Positions 35,304 through 43,316 of a stretch of 64,000 nucleotides of DNA are shown piece after piece. Made by a program: the position numbers and the translations under genes. The stretch's first letter is position 1. Each line of letters opens with the position of its first letter. The notes under the pieces are model-generated. The model was not told the DNA's origin. It saw only the letters and a list, made by a program, of their open reading frames with translations, and ran no database searches. Where the stretch lies: contig PMSN01000014.1 of NCBI GenBank assembly GCA_003167555.1, forward strand, positions 124,001-188,000. Reading direction: 5' to 3'. Source of the DNA: Spartobacteria bacterium (GTDB lineage: Bacteria; Verrucomicrobiota; Verrucomicrobiia; Chthoniobacterales; UBA10450).

Positions 35304-37405
35304 AAATAAACCTCGATGACCCCAACCTGACTGCTTTCGCCCTCGGCGAACTGACCGGCGCGGAACGAACCGCGATGGAGCAAACCGTCGCATCCTCGCC
35401 CGAAGCGCAGGAGTTCGTGGCGGAAACGCAACAACTCACGCGGCTCCTGAAAGCGGATTACGCCGCTGACGCACAATTGCCTCCGGAACGTTTGCCGAGC
35501 GTGGTGAGGATGAGAGAACAGCGTCGTCTCTGGTCCTCCACGCAATGGGGCTCGCTCGCGGCGGCCCTGGCGATTTTCGCTGTGATCGCGGTGTTCGCTG
35601 TCTCGATGATTCGGCGGGAAGGTGGAACGTTGGTGGCGCGTGGCCCGTCGACCGTGAACCTGCCTGAGAAAGCGCCTCTTCCTGAGGCAACCATCGAAGC
35701 GGAGGTGCCGCCGGCCGAACAAACCTACGCGTATCAGCAACCGTCCGCGACGGTCCCGGAGGAAATGGCAGAGGCGCCGGCCGCGCCGCCGGAGGTCATG
35801 GCCGACAAGCCCACGGCGGATATGAAAAGCTACGGCTACACCGGCGCCGGAAAGACAAAGGTGCCCGCCGCGCCGATGGCGCGCATGATGTCGCGGAATG
35901 GCGTGCTCGAGGAAGGCGAGTTGCCCTCGCGTTATCGCCAGGATTTCAACACCGCGACTTACGATCACGTGGACGAGAATCCGTTTCTTCCCGCGGCGAG
36001 CAATCCGCTCTCGACCTTCTCGATCGACGTCGACACCGCTTCGTATTCGAACGTCCGGCGCTTCATCAACACCGGCTCGCTCCCGCCGAAGGACGCGGTC
36101 CGCGTGGAAGAAATGATCAATTATTTCAGCTACGATTATCGCGAGCCGGAAGGCGACAAGCCGTTCTCGATCGATCTCGATTCCACCGCGTGCCCGTGGG
36201 ACCCGACTCACCGGCTGGTGCGGATCGGATTGAAGGGCCGCGAAATCGCGAACGACAAACGGCCCGCGAGCAATTTGGTTTTCCTCCTCGATGTCTCGGG
36301 CTCGATGATGCCGGCCGAGCGCTTGCCGCTCGTGAAACAGGCGATGCGTTTGCTCGTGGAAAAACTGACGGAGAAAGACCGGGTCGCGATCGTGATCTAC
36401 GCCGGCGGCTCCGGGTTGGCGCTCCAGTCCACGACCGGTGATCGCAAGGAAGTGATCATGCGCGCGCTGGAGGAATTGAAAGCCGGCGGCTCGACCAACG
36501 GCGCCGAAGGGATCGAGCTGGCTTACAAAGTCGCGATGGAAAATTTTATCAAGGGCGGCGTGAATCGCGTGATTCTCGCGACGGACGGCGACTTCAACAT
36601 CGGCGTGACGAACCAGGGCGACCTGATTCGGTTGATCGAAACGAAAGCGAAGAGCGGTGTGTTTCTCAGCGTCCTCGGCGTTGGCACCGACAACCTGAAG
36701 GATTCGACGATGCAGAAGCTGGCCGACAAAGGGAACGGGAATTACGCCTACCTCGATTCGATCGACGAAGCGCGCAAAGTCCTCGTGCAACAGATCAACG
36801 GGACGCTGATGACGATCGCGAAGGACGTGAAGATCCAGGTGGAATTCAATCCGGCGCGGGTCGCGTCCTACCGGCTGATCGGATACGAGAAGCGGATGTT
36901 GCGGAAGGAAGATTTCAATAACGACAAGGTCGATGCGGGTGAGATTGGCGCGGGGCACACGGTGACGGCGCTTTATGAAATCGTGCCGGCCGGGACGGGC
37001 GCGACCGATCCGGCGGCGAGTGTTCCGCCGGTGGATCCGTTGAAATATCAGTCGCCGAATCCGACTTCAGTGGCGACGACCTACGCGGATCCGAAACGTT
37101 CGGAGGAGACGCTGACGGTGAAACTGCGTTATAAGAAACCGGACGGCGACACGAGTGAGCTGACCGAGCGCTCGTTCACGGACAATGGCTCGAAGTTTGA
37201 GAACGCGCCGCCGGATTTGAAATTCGCCGCGGCGGTGGCGGAATTCGGGATGATTCTGCGCGACTCCGCGCACAAGGGGGCCGGGACGCTCGGCGCGGTG
37301 ATCGAGTGGGCGGTGGAAGGGAAGGGCCGGGACGCGGCCGGTTATCGCGCGGGCTTCATCGAGATGGCGCGCAAAGCGCAGACACTCAAGCCGCGCGAAG
37401 GCTGA
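35300..37405 (+). CDS. VWA-domain membrane protein with anti-sigma-like N-terminus (YfbK-like)
   Basis: A 701-residue protein. Residues 1-50 (DDPNLTAFALGELTGAERTAMEQ...) look like the short helical cytosolic part of an anti-sigma factor, without zinc ligands. A membrane helix (LAAALAIFAVIAVFAVSMI, about 86-105) and a Pro/Ala-rich periplasmic linker follow. Then comes the YfbK-type region: NPLSTFSIDVDTASYSNVRRFI, a VWA domain with MIDAS DVSGSM at 331-336, ILATDGDFNIGV and LGVGTDNLKD, and a C-terminal beta-sandwich (DUF3520-like) with FNPARVASYRLIGYEKR and GHTVTALYEI. Start codon overlaps the sigma gene stop by 4 bp. Role: probably an envelope metal-dependent adhesion/scaffold domain linked to sigma control; the link is inferred. 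Confidence 0.9.
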   Translation: MKINLDDPNLTAFALGELTGAERTAMEQTVASSPEAQEFVAETQQLTRLLKADYAADAQLPPERLPSVVRMREQRRLWSSTQWGSLAAALAIFAVIAVFAVSMIRREGGTLVARGPSTVNLPEKAPLPEATIEAEVPPAEQTYAYQQPSATVPEEMAEAPAAPPEVMADKPTADMKSYGYTGAGKTKVPAAPMARMMSRNGVLEEGELPSRYRQDFNTATYDHVDENPFLPAASNPLSTFSIDVDTASYSNVRRFINTGSLPPKDAVRVEEMINYFSYDYREPEGDKPFSIDLDSTACPWDPTHRLVRIGLKGREIANDKRPASNLVFLLDVSGSMMPAERLPLVKQAMRLLVEKLTEKDRVAIVIYAGGSGLALQSTTGDRKEVIMRALEELKAGGSTNGAEGIELAYKVAMENFIKGGVNRVILATDGDFNIGVTNQGDLIRLIETKAKSGVFLSVLGVGTDNLKDSTMQKLADKGNGNYAYLDSIDEARKVLVQQINGTLMTIAKDVKIQVEFNPARVASYRLIGYEKRMLRKEDFNNDKVDAGEIGAGHTVTALYEIVPAGTGATDPAASVPPVDPLKYQSPNPTSVATTYADPKRSEETLTVKLRYKKPDGDTSELTERSFTDNGSKFENAPPDLKFAAAVAEFGMILRDSAHKGAGTLGAVIEWAVEGKGRDAAGYRAGFIEMARKAQTLKPREG

Positions 37406-37426
37406 GTGGGTAGCGGGGTTCTCTCC

Positions 37427-37573
37427 TCTGGGGAGCGCAGGCTGCCAGCCTGCACGTCTCGGCAGCTTGCCGAGACGCCTGCTCGACTCAATACGTGCGC
37501 AAATAGACGTGCGTCTCCACGTGTTGCCGGCAGGCTGCCGGCAACTGCAGGCTGGCAGCCTGCGCTCCCCAGA
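37427..37573. repeat. Intergenic inverted repeat, GGGGAGCGCAGGCTGC type (copy 2)
   Basis: TCTGGGGAGCGCAGGCTGCC at the left is complementary to GGCAGCCTGCGCTCCCCAGA at the right; the inner CGGCAGCTTGCCGAG and TTGCCGGCAGGCTGCCGGCAA hairpins recall copy 1 at 33607-33733. It follows the VWA gene and contains no gene. Confidence 0.88.
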
Positions 37574-37597
37574 GCTTGCAGCGACCCCGGTCCATCG

Positions 37598-37637
37598 CAC
37601 AAGTCGCTTGTGCTATATTGTTACTGTGGTAATAACA
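37598..37637 (+). promoter_or_regulatory. Candidate promoter/operator of the small two-gene unit
   Basis: A perfect dyad CACAAG-TCG-CTTGTG (37598-37612) is followed by a good -10 hexamer TATATT (37614-37619). A second imperfect dyad TGTTAC...GTAATAACA runs to 37637, directly before the ATG at 37642. No strong -35 is visible. AT-rich dyads right at the start of a gene for a possible DNA-binding protein suggest autoregulation, which is inference. Confidence 0.35.
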
Positions 37638-37641
37638 TAAC

Positions 37642-37923
37642 ATGAAAAAGATGAAAGCGGCGCAACGCAAACGAGTCGAGCGCGTTCAGGTGGGCGCGCG
37701 GATGGAGAAGACGCTCGTGAAAGTCCTGAAAGGTCTGGCGGAATACCTCGACATCTCGCTCGGCGATTTGCTGGAGGGAATTGTCCTGCACGCCCTGGAG
37801 GGCAAGGCGCCGTTCAGCAAGGAAACCCTCGCGCACGTCGGCCGATTCAAAACGGTCTACGGTCTCGGCTTGACCGCAAAGGACAGTCACCAACTCGTCG
37901 AGCGTCGCCATGAAAAGCGTTGA
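37642..37923 (+). CDS. Small basic protein, possible ribbon-helix-helix-like
   Basis: A 93-residue protein. The N-terminus is strongly basic (MKKMKAAQRKRVERVQVGARMEKTLVKVLKG). It is followed by AEYLDISLGDLLEGIVLHALEG, whose strand-helix-helix spacing recalls ribbon-helix-helix DNA-binding proteins. The C-terminus reads HVGRFKTVYGLGLTAKDSHQLVERRHEKR. I do not recognise a named family, and the fold suggestion is weak. It overlaps the next gene by 14 bp in a different frame, so the two are translated as a unit. AT-rich dyads precede the start. Confidence 0.65.
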   Translation: MKKMKAAQRKRVERVQVGARMEKTLVKVLKGLAEYLDISLGDLLEGIVLHALEGKAPFSKETLAHVGRFKTVYGLGLTAKDSHQLVERRHEKR

Positions 37924-38305
37924 AGTGTCCGTGGACGACGAGCTGGTCGCACTCGAGACCGGCGCGCTCGATCCGGCCAGGTTTCCGCATCCGGAACATG
38001 TCCGGCTCGGTTACGAAATGCTGGGCCGGTATGCATTTAGCGAAGCGGTGGCACGATTCGCCCGAGGCTTGAGATTGCTCGCGGCGAAAGCCGGCCGGCC
38101 GGAGGTTTATCACGAGACTATCACGGTCGCGTTTCTGGCGGTGATCGGTGAACGGCGCGGACGCGTGCAACATCAGGATTGGTGCGATTTCAAGGCGAAG
38201 AACGGCGACCTGCTCGACAAGCATTGCCTGGAAAGATGGTACGACGCGGACTACCTGCGCTCCGATCTCGCGCGCAAAACATTTTGCCTCCCGGAACCTC
38301 CTTGA
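37910..38305 (+). CDS. Conserved hypothetical protein (HxEHVRLGYEML type)
   Basis: A 131-residue predicted cytosolic protein. The blocks ALDPARFPHPEHVRLGYEML, EAVARFARGLRLLAAKAGRPEVYHETITVAFLAVI and DLLDKHCLERWYDADYLRSDLARKTFCLPE match a widespread conserved family of about 130-150 residues with invariant HxEHVR and YHETIT motifs. I know of no assigned function. The two His-containing motifs could bind a metal, which is inference. The gene overlaps the preceding small basic protein gene by 14 bp and ends 7 nt from the convergent transporter gene. Confidence 0.75.
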   Translation: MKSVEVSVDDELVALETGALDPARFPHPEHVRLGYEMLGRYAFSEAVARFARGLRLLAAKAGRPEVYHETITVAFLAVIGERRGRVQHQDWCDFKAKNGDLLDKHCLERWYDADYLRSDLARKTFCLPEPP

Positions 38306-38312
38306 GCCGCCT

Positions 38313-39254
38313 CTAAAGATTTTCCGATGAGGCCAAGTTGGTATCGGGTTTCACCCGCATGGCCAGGAAGGCGCCGAAGAGCAGGAGACCGGCACTCCAA
38401 AGTTGCGCGTGCGTGAGACGCTCGCCAAAAAAGAGCGCCGACAATCCGAGCGCGCCGGCGGGACAGAGGAGTTGCAAAGTCTGCGAGAGCGCGACGCCGA
38501 CCTTGCGGATGGCGATGTAGTACAAGACGTGGGCCAGGCTGATGCAGGTCACGGCCGAGACGATGAGAATAAGATTCACGTTGGTGCCGACGTCGAGCGG
38601 TGTGGCGATCCTTCCGAAGGCTAGCGTGAGCGGCAGGAGCAGCGCCGTCGTGATGAAGCTGATCAAGCCGAAGCTGCGAATCGGACCGAGCCGTGCCGAG
38701 GGCCGTTTTACGAGCACACTATAGAGGGCCCAGCAAAAGCTCGCGGTGAAAGCAATGGCGATACCGCTAAATGCGATGTTCCCGCCATGGCGCCCGGGTT
38801 GAAACCAGAGCACGCCCACCGCGCCAATCAGACCGAGCACGGTTCCGAGTTGAAACCGCCATTGGCGAATGATCCATCGTTCCTCCGGGAAAAAGATGAG
38901 CGCGAGGAGCGTGGAGATGATGACGGAGCTGCGGATAAATATCGCGTAAACGCCCGGACCCATATGGAAGAGCGCGACCGTCTGGGCAATTTGATGCACG
39001 ACATTCGGGAGCGCCGGGATGAGGCAGGCGAGGACCAGGCCGCGATCGAGGCGTGGACCGCTGCGACGAAAGCGGTAGAGCACGAACGGCATCACGGCGA
39101 TAAAGGCGACGGCGTAACGGTAAAAGTTTTGCGCCCATGGGTCGTAGAAACGGTTGAGGTAAAATTGAAAGAGCGACGGCGTCGACCAGATGGCGACGGT
39201 CGCGAAGATGGCGGCGTAGCGTTTCGAAAAACTTTCTTCCTCTTGTTTCGTCAT
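38313..39254 (-). CDS. EamA/DMT-superfamily transporter
   Basis: A 313-residue membrane protein with ten hydrophobic segments arranged as two EamA halves. The first half has AIFATVAIWSTPSLFQFYLNRF, YRYAVAFIAVMPFVLY and PGVYAIFIRSSVIISTLLALIFFPEE; the second has ITTALLLPLTLAFG, AVTCISLAHVLYYIAIRKVGVALSQTLQLLCPAGALGLSALFFGE. Expected role: export of a metabolite or amino acid; substrate unknown. The start was set at the ATG at 39254 (MTKQEEESF); a TTG 12 codons upstream is possible. It converges on the conserved hypothetical gene. Confidence 0.88.
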   Translation of the reverse strand: MTKQEEESFSKRYAAIFATVAIWSTPSLFQFYLNRFYDPWAQNFYRYAVAFIAVMPFVLYRFRRSGPRLDRGLVLACLIPALPNVVHQIAQTVALFHMGPGVYAIFIRSSVIISTLLALIFFPEERWIIRQWRFQLGTVLGLIGAVGVLWFQPGRHGGNIAFSGIAIAFTASFCWALYSVLVKRPSARLGPIRSFGLISFITTALLLPLTLAFGRIATPLDVGTNVNLILIVSAVTCISLAHVLYYIAIRKVGVALSQTLQLLCPAGALGLSALFFGERLTHAQLWSAGLLLFGAFLAMRVKPDTNLASSENL

Positions 39255-39346
39255 GTTTTCCGGCGCCGGCAGGCCGGGTCCTGATTTCAAAGAAAGCAGC
39301 GCTGGCTTGCAATCGATTAACGTCTCCCTGTAATAAGCGGACGAAC

Positions 39347-40243
39347 ATGAAAACCTGCAAAGTTGGAACGGTCATTATCCTCGCGCTCGCGTTCGCCGCG
39401 TTTCCGAGCGGAGTTTTGTATGCGAAAAAGCACGCGCCGCAGAGTGCCGGCAACGTCCCCGGGGCCAATCCCAAAGATCCGGGTGGGCATTCGGCCAAAG
39501 GATTCGAGGCGGCGAAGAAGCGTGATTACGAAACGGCCATCGCCGAATTCACCAAAGCCATCGAGGCCGAGCCGAAGGATGCAAAAAATTATTTCAACCG
39601 CGGGACGGCTTATCGCGGCGTCAACAAAATGAATGAAGCGAGCGCGGACTTCACGAAAGCGATCGAGATCGACCCTCGAAATGTGCCGGCTTACGTCGGC
39701 CGCGGCGAAGTCCTCCTGGTCCAGAAACAAGTGGACCCGGCGCTGGCGGATTTTGACAAGGCGCTGCAAATCGCGCCCAACGATGCCAATGCCCGGCGCT
39801 TTCGCGGGTTCGTTCTCATCTCGAAAAGCGAATGGCAGAAAGCGATCGACGATTACAGCGTGGTGATCCAAAGAGTTCCCGAGGATGGGGGCGCTTACGA
39901 ACGGCGCGCGTTCGCCTACCGGAACCTGAAGAAATTCAAGGAAGCCATCGCTGATTATACCAAGGCGATCGCGACGGACCCGAAAGATCCGGACGGATAT
40001 CGGCACCGCGCGATTGCCCACACGATGGCGGGCGACAGCAAGAGCGCCGAGGCGGACCTCCGCGCCATCCTCAAGATCAAACCGGATGATACCGATGCGC
40101 AAAGCCGGTTGAAAGCGCTCGAAACCCGCGCGACGAACCCGACGCCGCCTCCCGCGGCCACGCCCGTGACGAATGCACCCGCGCCTGTGACGAAGCCAGG
40201 CACTTCGCCGGCCGTGGCGCCGCCCGCCGCAACACCTCGTTAG
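39347..40243 (+). CDS. Exported TPR protein, Pro/Ala-rich tail
   Basis: A 298-residue protein. A signal peptide (MKTCKVGTVIILALAFAAFPSGVLYA) leads into about six tetratricopeptide repeats of the pattern A-x-x-D-F-x-K-A-I-x-x-x-P-x-x-A (e.g. DYETAIAEFTKAIEAEPKDAKNYFNRGTAYRG), then a disordered Pro/Ala/Thr tail from about residue 260. TPR arrays mediate protein contacts; partner unknown. It is followed 96 nt later by a similar TPR gene, probably a tandem duplicate that diverged. Confidence 0.85.
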   Translation: MKTCKVGTVIILALAFAAFPSGVLYAKKHAPQSAGNVPGANPKDPGGHSAKGFEAAKKRDYETAIAEFTKAIEAEPKDAKNYFNRGTAYRGVNKMNEASADFTKAIEIDPRNVPAYVGRGEVLLVQKQVDPALADFDKALQIAPNDANARRFRGFVLISKSEWQKAIDDYSVVIQRVPEDGGAYERRAFAYRNLKKFKEAIADYTKAIATDPKDPDGYRHRAIAHTMAGDSKSAEADLRAILKIKPDDTDAQSRLKALETRATNPTPPPAATPVTNAPAPVTKPGTSPAVAPPAATPR

Positions 40244-40339
40244 GCCGCTTCCTCAGAGCGGCGATTCGATTAAGCTTTCCGTGCGATTCCTCATCGCTTA
40301 GAAATATCCACTGCCCCACATCTCAGCCGAAGGACCAAT

Positions 40340-41146
40340 ATGAAGAACGCGAAGAATCTGTTTGCAAATCTGGCTGCCGGCCTGCTCATTCTTGGGACGG
40401 CCACTTTCACGAATGCCGCCAGCCCGGACGCGGCGGCGCACGGCAATAAAGGGAAAGACCTCGCCGCGGCCGGAAAGTTCGACGAAGCGATTGCCGAATA
40501 CACGAAGGCGCTCGAAATCAGCCCGAAGGACGAACGCCTTTATCGAGATCGCGGGCTCGTCTATCGCGCGAACAACAAATTTCCCGAAGCCATTGCCGAT
40601 TTCGCGAAAGCCATCGAGCTCGCGCCGAAGAGCGAACTCGGATACGTCGAGCGCGGCCAGGTCTTGATGGTCCAAAACCAGTTCGACGCCGCGCTCGTGG
40701 ATTACAACAAGGCGGTCGAGCTGAATCCAAACAATCCGGTCTGCTACGATCGGCGCGGGTTCGCGTTTTATAACCTGAGAAAATACGACGACGCGCTCCG
40801 GGATTACAGCACGAGCATCGAAAAAAAGGCGGACAATCCGGTCACCTTCAGCCGGCGCGCGGACGCGTATGTGGCGCTGAATCAGTTTGCCCAGGCGAAG
40901 CCCGATTTGGAAATGGCCCTGAAGCTGAAGCCGGGCGACTTCGATACGACGCAGCGGCTCCAGTTCGTCCAGGCGAAATTGGCGCCGCCGCGCACCGTGG
41001 CCTCGACGCCGGTCCCCACACCGAAGCCGACACCGGAGCCCGAGATGCTGACCATGCAGATGAAGATCGGGATCGGCGTCGGGGCTCTCGTTCTCATCAT
41101 CATTCTTGTCATCGTCTTTTCGCGCAAAAAGAGCCGCGGATATTGA
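40340..41146 (+). CDS. Exported TPR protein with C-terminal membrane anchor
   Basis: A 268-residue protein. The signal peptide is MKNAKNLFANLAAGLLILGTATFTNA, followed by about five TPR units (FDEAIAEYTKALEISPKDERLYRDRGLVYRA, FPEAIADFAKAIELAPKSELGYVERGQVLM). A Pro-rich linker then leads to a C-terminal transmembrane helix (IGIGVGALVLIIILVIVFS) ending in RKKSRGY. The repeats thus probably face the periplasm while the basic tail is cytosolic. The previous gene encodes a related TPR protein without the anchor. No enzymatic domain is visible. Confidence 0.85.
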   Translation: MKNAKNLFANLAAGLLILGTATFTNAASPDAAAHGNKGKDLAAAGKFDEAIAEYTKALEISPKDERLYRDRGLVYRANNKFPEAIADFAKAIELAPKSELGYVERGQVLMVQNQFDAALVDYNKAVELNPNNPVCYDRRGFAFYNLRKYDDALRDYSTSIEKKADNPVTFSRRADAYVALNQFAQAKPDLEMALKLKPGDFDTTQRLQFVQAKLAPPRTVASTPVPTPKPTPEPEMLTMQMKIGIGVGALVLIIILVIVFSRKKSRGY

Positions 41147-41162
41147 GCTCGATGGCAAAATA

Positions 41163-41252
41163 GGTGGATCGAGCGCTCCGTCGCTCGATCGCAAATGAGC
41201 CGCGGCGAATCCGCGTCCACTAAACATCGCGCGGCGGAGCGCGCGATCCACC
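41163..41252. repeat. Intergenic inverted repeat, GGTGGATCG...CGATCCACC type
   Basis: The outer arms GGTGGATCGAGCGCTCCGTC and GCGGAGCGCGCGATCCACC are complementary apart from a few positions; the centre contains ATGAGCCGCGGCGAATCCGC. A half copy of the left arm occurs at 47321-47347. It lies in the 308-nt gene-free stretch between the TPR gene and tRNA-Thr. Confidence 0.75.
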
Positions 41253-41282
41253 GAGCCATGCACCGCCGTCCAAGAAATTTCT

Positions 41283-41310
41283 TTGACACCCGAAAGCCGG
41301 CTGTTAGCTT
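41283..41310 (+). promoter_or_regulatory. Candidate sigma-70 promoter of the tRNA-Thr/tuf transcription unit
   Basis: A consensus -35 TTGACA (41283-41288) is followed after 16 nt by TAGCTT (41305-41310), a weaker -10. It is the best match upstream of tRNA-Thr and lies about 140 nt before it. The start site is not shown by the sequence. Confidence 0.4.
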
Positions 41311-41412
41311 GCCGACGCTTTTTCGGAGAACGAGACGAGGTCCCATGGTCGTTCAAAACGGAAGTTTTACGCGACTCTGGGACTTTTACTTCCAACCGGA
41401 GGAGTAACCGGT

Positions 41413-41432
41413 CGTTCCGCACGTGCGGAACG
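41413..41432. other. Perfect 20-bp palindrome upstream of tRNA-Thr
   Basis: Two halves CGTTCCGCAC and GTGCGGAACG are exact reverse complements without a spacer, ending 22 nt before the tRNA. It could be an RNA processing hairpin in the tRNA-tuf leader or a protein-binding site. Confidence 0.5.
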
Positions 41433-41454
41433 AGCAATGAAATGACAGGCAGCG

Positions 41455-41530
<76 letters not shown>

Positions 41531-41587
41531 GAGCTCGCGACCGGCAGCAGCAACAACAAGGATTCAGTTTAACGAAGGAAAATCGAG

Positions 41588-42772
41588 ATGGCTAAGGAAG
41601 CATTTAAACGCGACAAGCCGCATATCAATGTCGGCACAATCGGTCACGTCGACCACGGCAAGACCACCCTCACCGCCGCTATCACCAGTGTGCTGGCCAA
41701 GAAAGGGTTCGCCGAAGTGCGCGCCTACGATTCGATCGACAACGCGCCCGAAGAAAAAGAGCGCGGCATCACGATCAACACCGCGCACGTGGAATATCAG
41801 AGCGACAAGCGCCATTACGCGCACGTCGATTGCCCCGGCCACGCTGACTACATCAAGAACATGATCACGGGCGCCGCGCAGATGGACGGCGCCATTCTCG
41901 TGGTCTCGGCCGCGGATGGTCCGATGCCGCAGACCCGCGAGCATATCCTTCTCGCCCGCCAGGTCGGCGTGCCGGCGATCGTCGTGTTCCTGAACAAGGT
42001 CGACATGGTCGACGATCCGGAATTGCTCGATCTCGTCGAGATGGAAGTGCGCGATCTGCTCACGCAATATGAATTTCCGGGAGACAAAATCCCGATCGTC
42101 AAAGGCAGCGCGCTCAAGGCGCTCAACGGCGACGCCGAGGCCGAAAAGCAAATCCTCGCGCTGATCGCGGCCGTGGATGATTACATCCCCGTGCCGGACC
42201 GCCCGATCGATCAGCCGTTCCTCATGCCGGTGGAAGACGTGTTCAACATTGAAGGCCGCGGCACCGTCGCGACCGGTCGTGTCGAGCGCGGCATCCTCAA
42301 GAAAATGGAGGAAGTGGAAATCGTCGGCATCAGAGACACGGCCAAAACGACCGCGACCGACATCGAAATGTTCCGCAAACTTCTCGATGAAGCGCGCGCG
42401 GGCGACAACGTCGGCGTGCTCTTGCGCGGCCTGAAGAAGGAAGAGGTCGAGCGTGGGCAGGTCATCGCCAAGCCGGGCAGCATCACCCCGCACAAGAAAT
42501 TCAAGGCCGAGATTTACGTACTGAACAAGGAGGAAGGCGGCCGTCACACGCCGTTCTTCACGAATTACCGGCCGCAATTTTATTTCCGCACGACCGACGT
42601 GACCGGGACCGTCAAGCTCCCCGAGGGAGTCGAGATGGTGATGCCGGGGGACAACGTCTCGGTCGAAGTGGAGTTGATCACGCCAATCGCGATGGAAAAA
42701 ACCATCCGGTTCGCGATTCGCGAAGGCGGCAAAACCGTCGGCGCCGGTCGCGTGGCCGAAATTCTGGACTGA
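41588..42772 (+). CDS. tuf: Elongation factor Tu
   Basis: A 394-residue GTPase that delivers aminoacyl-tRNA to the ribosome. G-domain motifs are [10 protein letters not shown] (P-loop), RGITI (switch I), [12 protein letters not shown] (switch II), NKVDMVDD and SALKALNGD. Domains 2 and 3 follow with [35 protein letters not shown] and [19 protein letters not shown]. Length is typical. It sits between tRNA-Thr and tRNA-Trp/secE, a classic arrangement. AAGGAAAA lies before the ATG. Confidence 0.99.
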   Translation: MAKEAFKRDKPHINVGTIGHVDHGKTTLTAAITSVLAKKGFAEVRAYDSIDNAPEEKERGITINTAHVEYQSDKRHYAHVDCPGHADYIKNMITGAAQMDGAILVVSAADGPMPQTREHILLARQVGVPAIVVFLNKVDMVDDPELLDLVEMEVRDLLTQYEFPGDKIPIVKGSALKALNGDAEAEKQILALIAAVDDYIPVPDRPIDQPFLMPVEDVFNIEGRGTVATGRVERGILKKMEEVEIVGIRDTAKTTATDIEMFRKLLDEARAGDNVGVLLRGLKKEEVERGQVIAKPGSITPHKKFKAEIYVLNKEEGGRHTPFFTNYRPQFYFRTTDVTGTVKLPEGVEMVMPGDNVSVEVELITPIAMEKTIRFAIREGGKTVGAGRVAEILD

Positions 42773-42779
42773 CGAAGAA

Positions 42780-42877
42780 TTGCAGATTTCAGATCGAAGA
42801 TTGCCGAATGTTCGAGGTGAACGGACGCGCTTCGGTTTGAATAAAATCGTAAATCTGAAATCTTAAATCTGAAATCG
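42780..42877. repeat. AT-rich inverted/tandem repeat GATTTCAGAT...ATCTGAAATC (copy 1)
   Basis: Between tuf and tRNA-Trp, GCAGATTTCAGATC on the left is complementary to the tandem AAATCTGAAATC units on the right. A related copy lies at 43890-43984. No gene. Confidence 0.7.
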
Positions 42878-42880
42878 CCT

Positions 42881-42953
42881 AGGTCAGTAGCTCAATTGGT
42901 AGAGTAGCGGTCTCCAAAACCGTCGGTTGGGGGTTCGAGTCCCTCCTGACCTG
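42881..42953 (+). tRNA. tRNA-Trp (anticodon CCA)
   Basis: Acceptor AGGTCAG pairs with CTGACCT, D stem GCTC/GAGT, anticodon stem GCGGT/ACCGT with loop CTCCAAA (anticodon CCA, Trp), T stem GGGGG/CCCTC with loop TTCGAGT. CCA is not encoded (ends ...CCTG then TTTTTT). Position between tuf and secE is conserved in many bacteria. Confidence 0.97.
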
Positions 42954-42968
42954 GTTTTTTGAGAAGAA

Positions 42969-43074
42969 GAAAACGCCGAACGCTGAACGCCCAAAACCGA
43001 ATATCGAATGACTGAAACATCCCCTTTCTTCCAGTTCGGCGTTGGGCGTTGGGCGTTGGGCTTTCGGCGTTTTC
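42969..43074. repeat. Long inverted repeat AAAACGCCGAA...TTCGGCGTTTT between tRNA-Trp and secE
   Basis: GAAAACGCCGAACGCTGAAC then GCCC at 42969-42992 is nearly complementary to GGGCGTTGGGCTTTCGGCG then TTTTC at 43051-43074, with CGTTGGG tandemly repeated three times next to the right arm. A long hairpin within the tuf-secE transcript is predicted. Confidence 0.7.
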
Positions 43075-43096
43075 AGCTTTTGCCTTTGTAACCACC

Positions 43097-43315
43097 ATGC
43101 TCACGAAATCGAAAAACTTCTTCATGGAAGTCCGAGCTGAGTTGCAGAAGGCTTCGTGGCCGTGGGAATCCAAGGAGAAGGGGATTCGCCGCTACAAGGA
43201 GCTGACCGATTCGACGCTCGTCGTCATCATCGCGATGCTTCTGCTCGGCGGCTACGTCGCGCTCTTCGATTTCGTCCTGATCAACTTCATCCACTACTTC
43301 ACCCGACTGCACTGA
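43097..43315 (+). CDS. secE: Preprotein translocase subunit SecE
   Basis: A 72-residue single-helix form of SecE. The amphipathic segment FFMEVRAELQKASWPWESKE contains the conserved KxxWP pattern, followed by RRYKELTDSTLVVIIAMLLLGGYVALFDFVLINFI with one membrane helix. It clamps the SecY channel. The ATG at 43097 (MLTKSKNFF) was chosen because the upstream frame runs through the palindromic repeat. nusG starts 2 nt after the stop. Confidence 0.95.
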   Translation: MLTKSKNFFMEVRAELQKASWPWESKEKGIRRYKELTDSTLVVIIAMLLLGGYVALFDFVLINFIHYFTRLH

Positions 43316-43316
43316 T

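Noticed and set aside
35249-36958. 569-codon minus-strand frame opposite the VWA gene
   Set aside because: Antisense to conserved VWA/YfbK motifs; His/Arg/Asp-rich composition typical of a shadow frame.
42953-42960. T-run after tRNA-Trp as a terminator
   Set aside because: No dedicated hairpin precedes the T-run apart from the tRNA itself, and secE continues downstream in the same unit.
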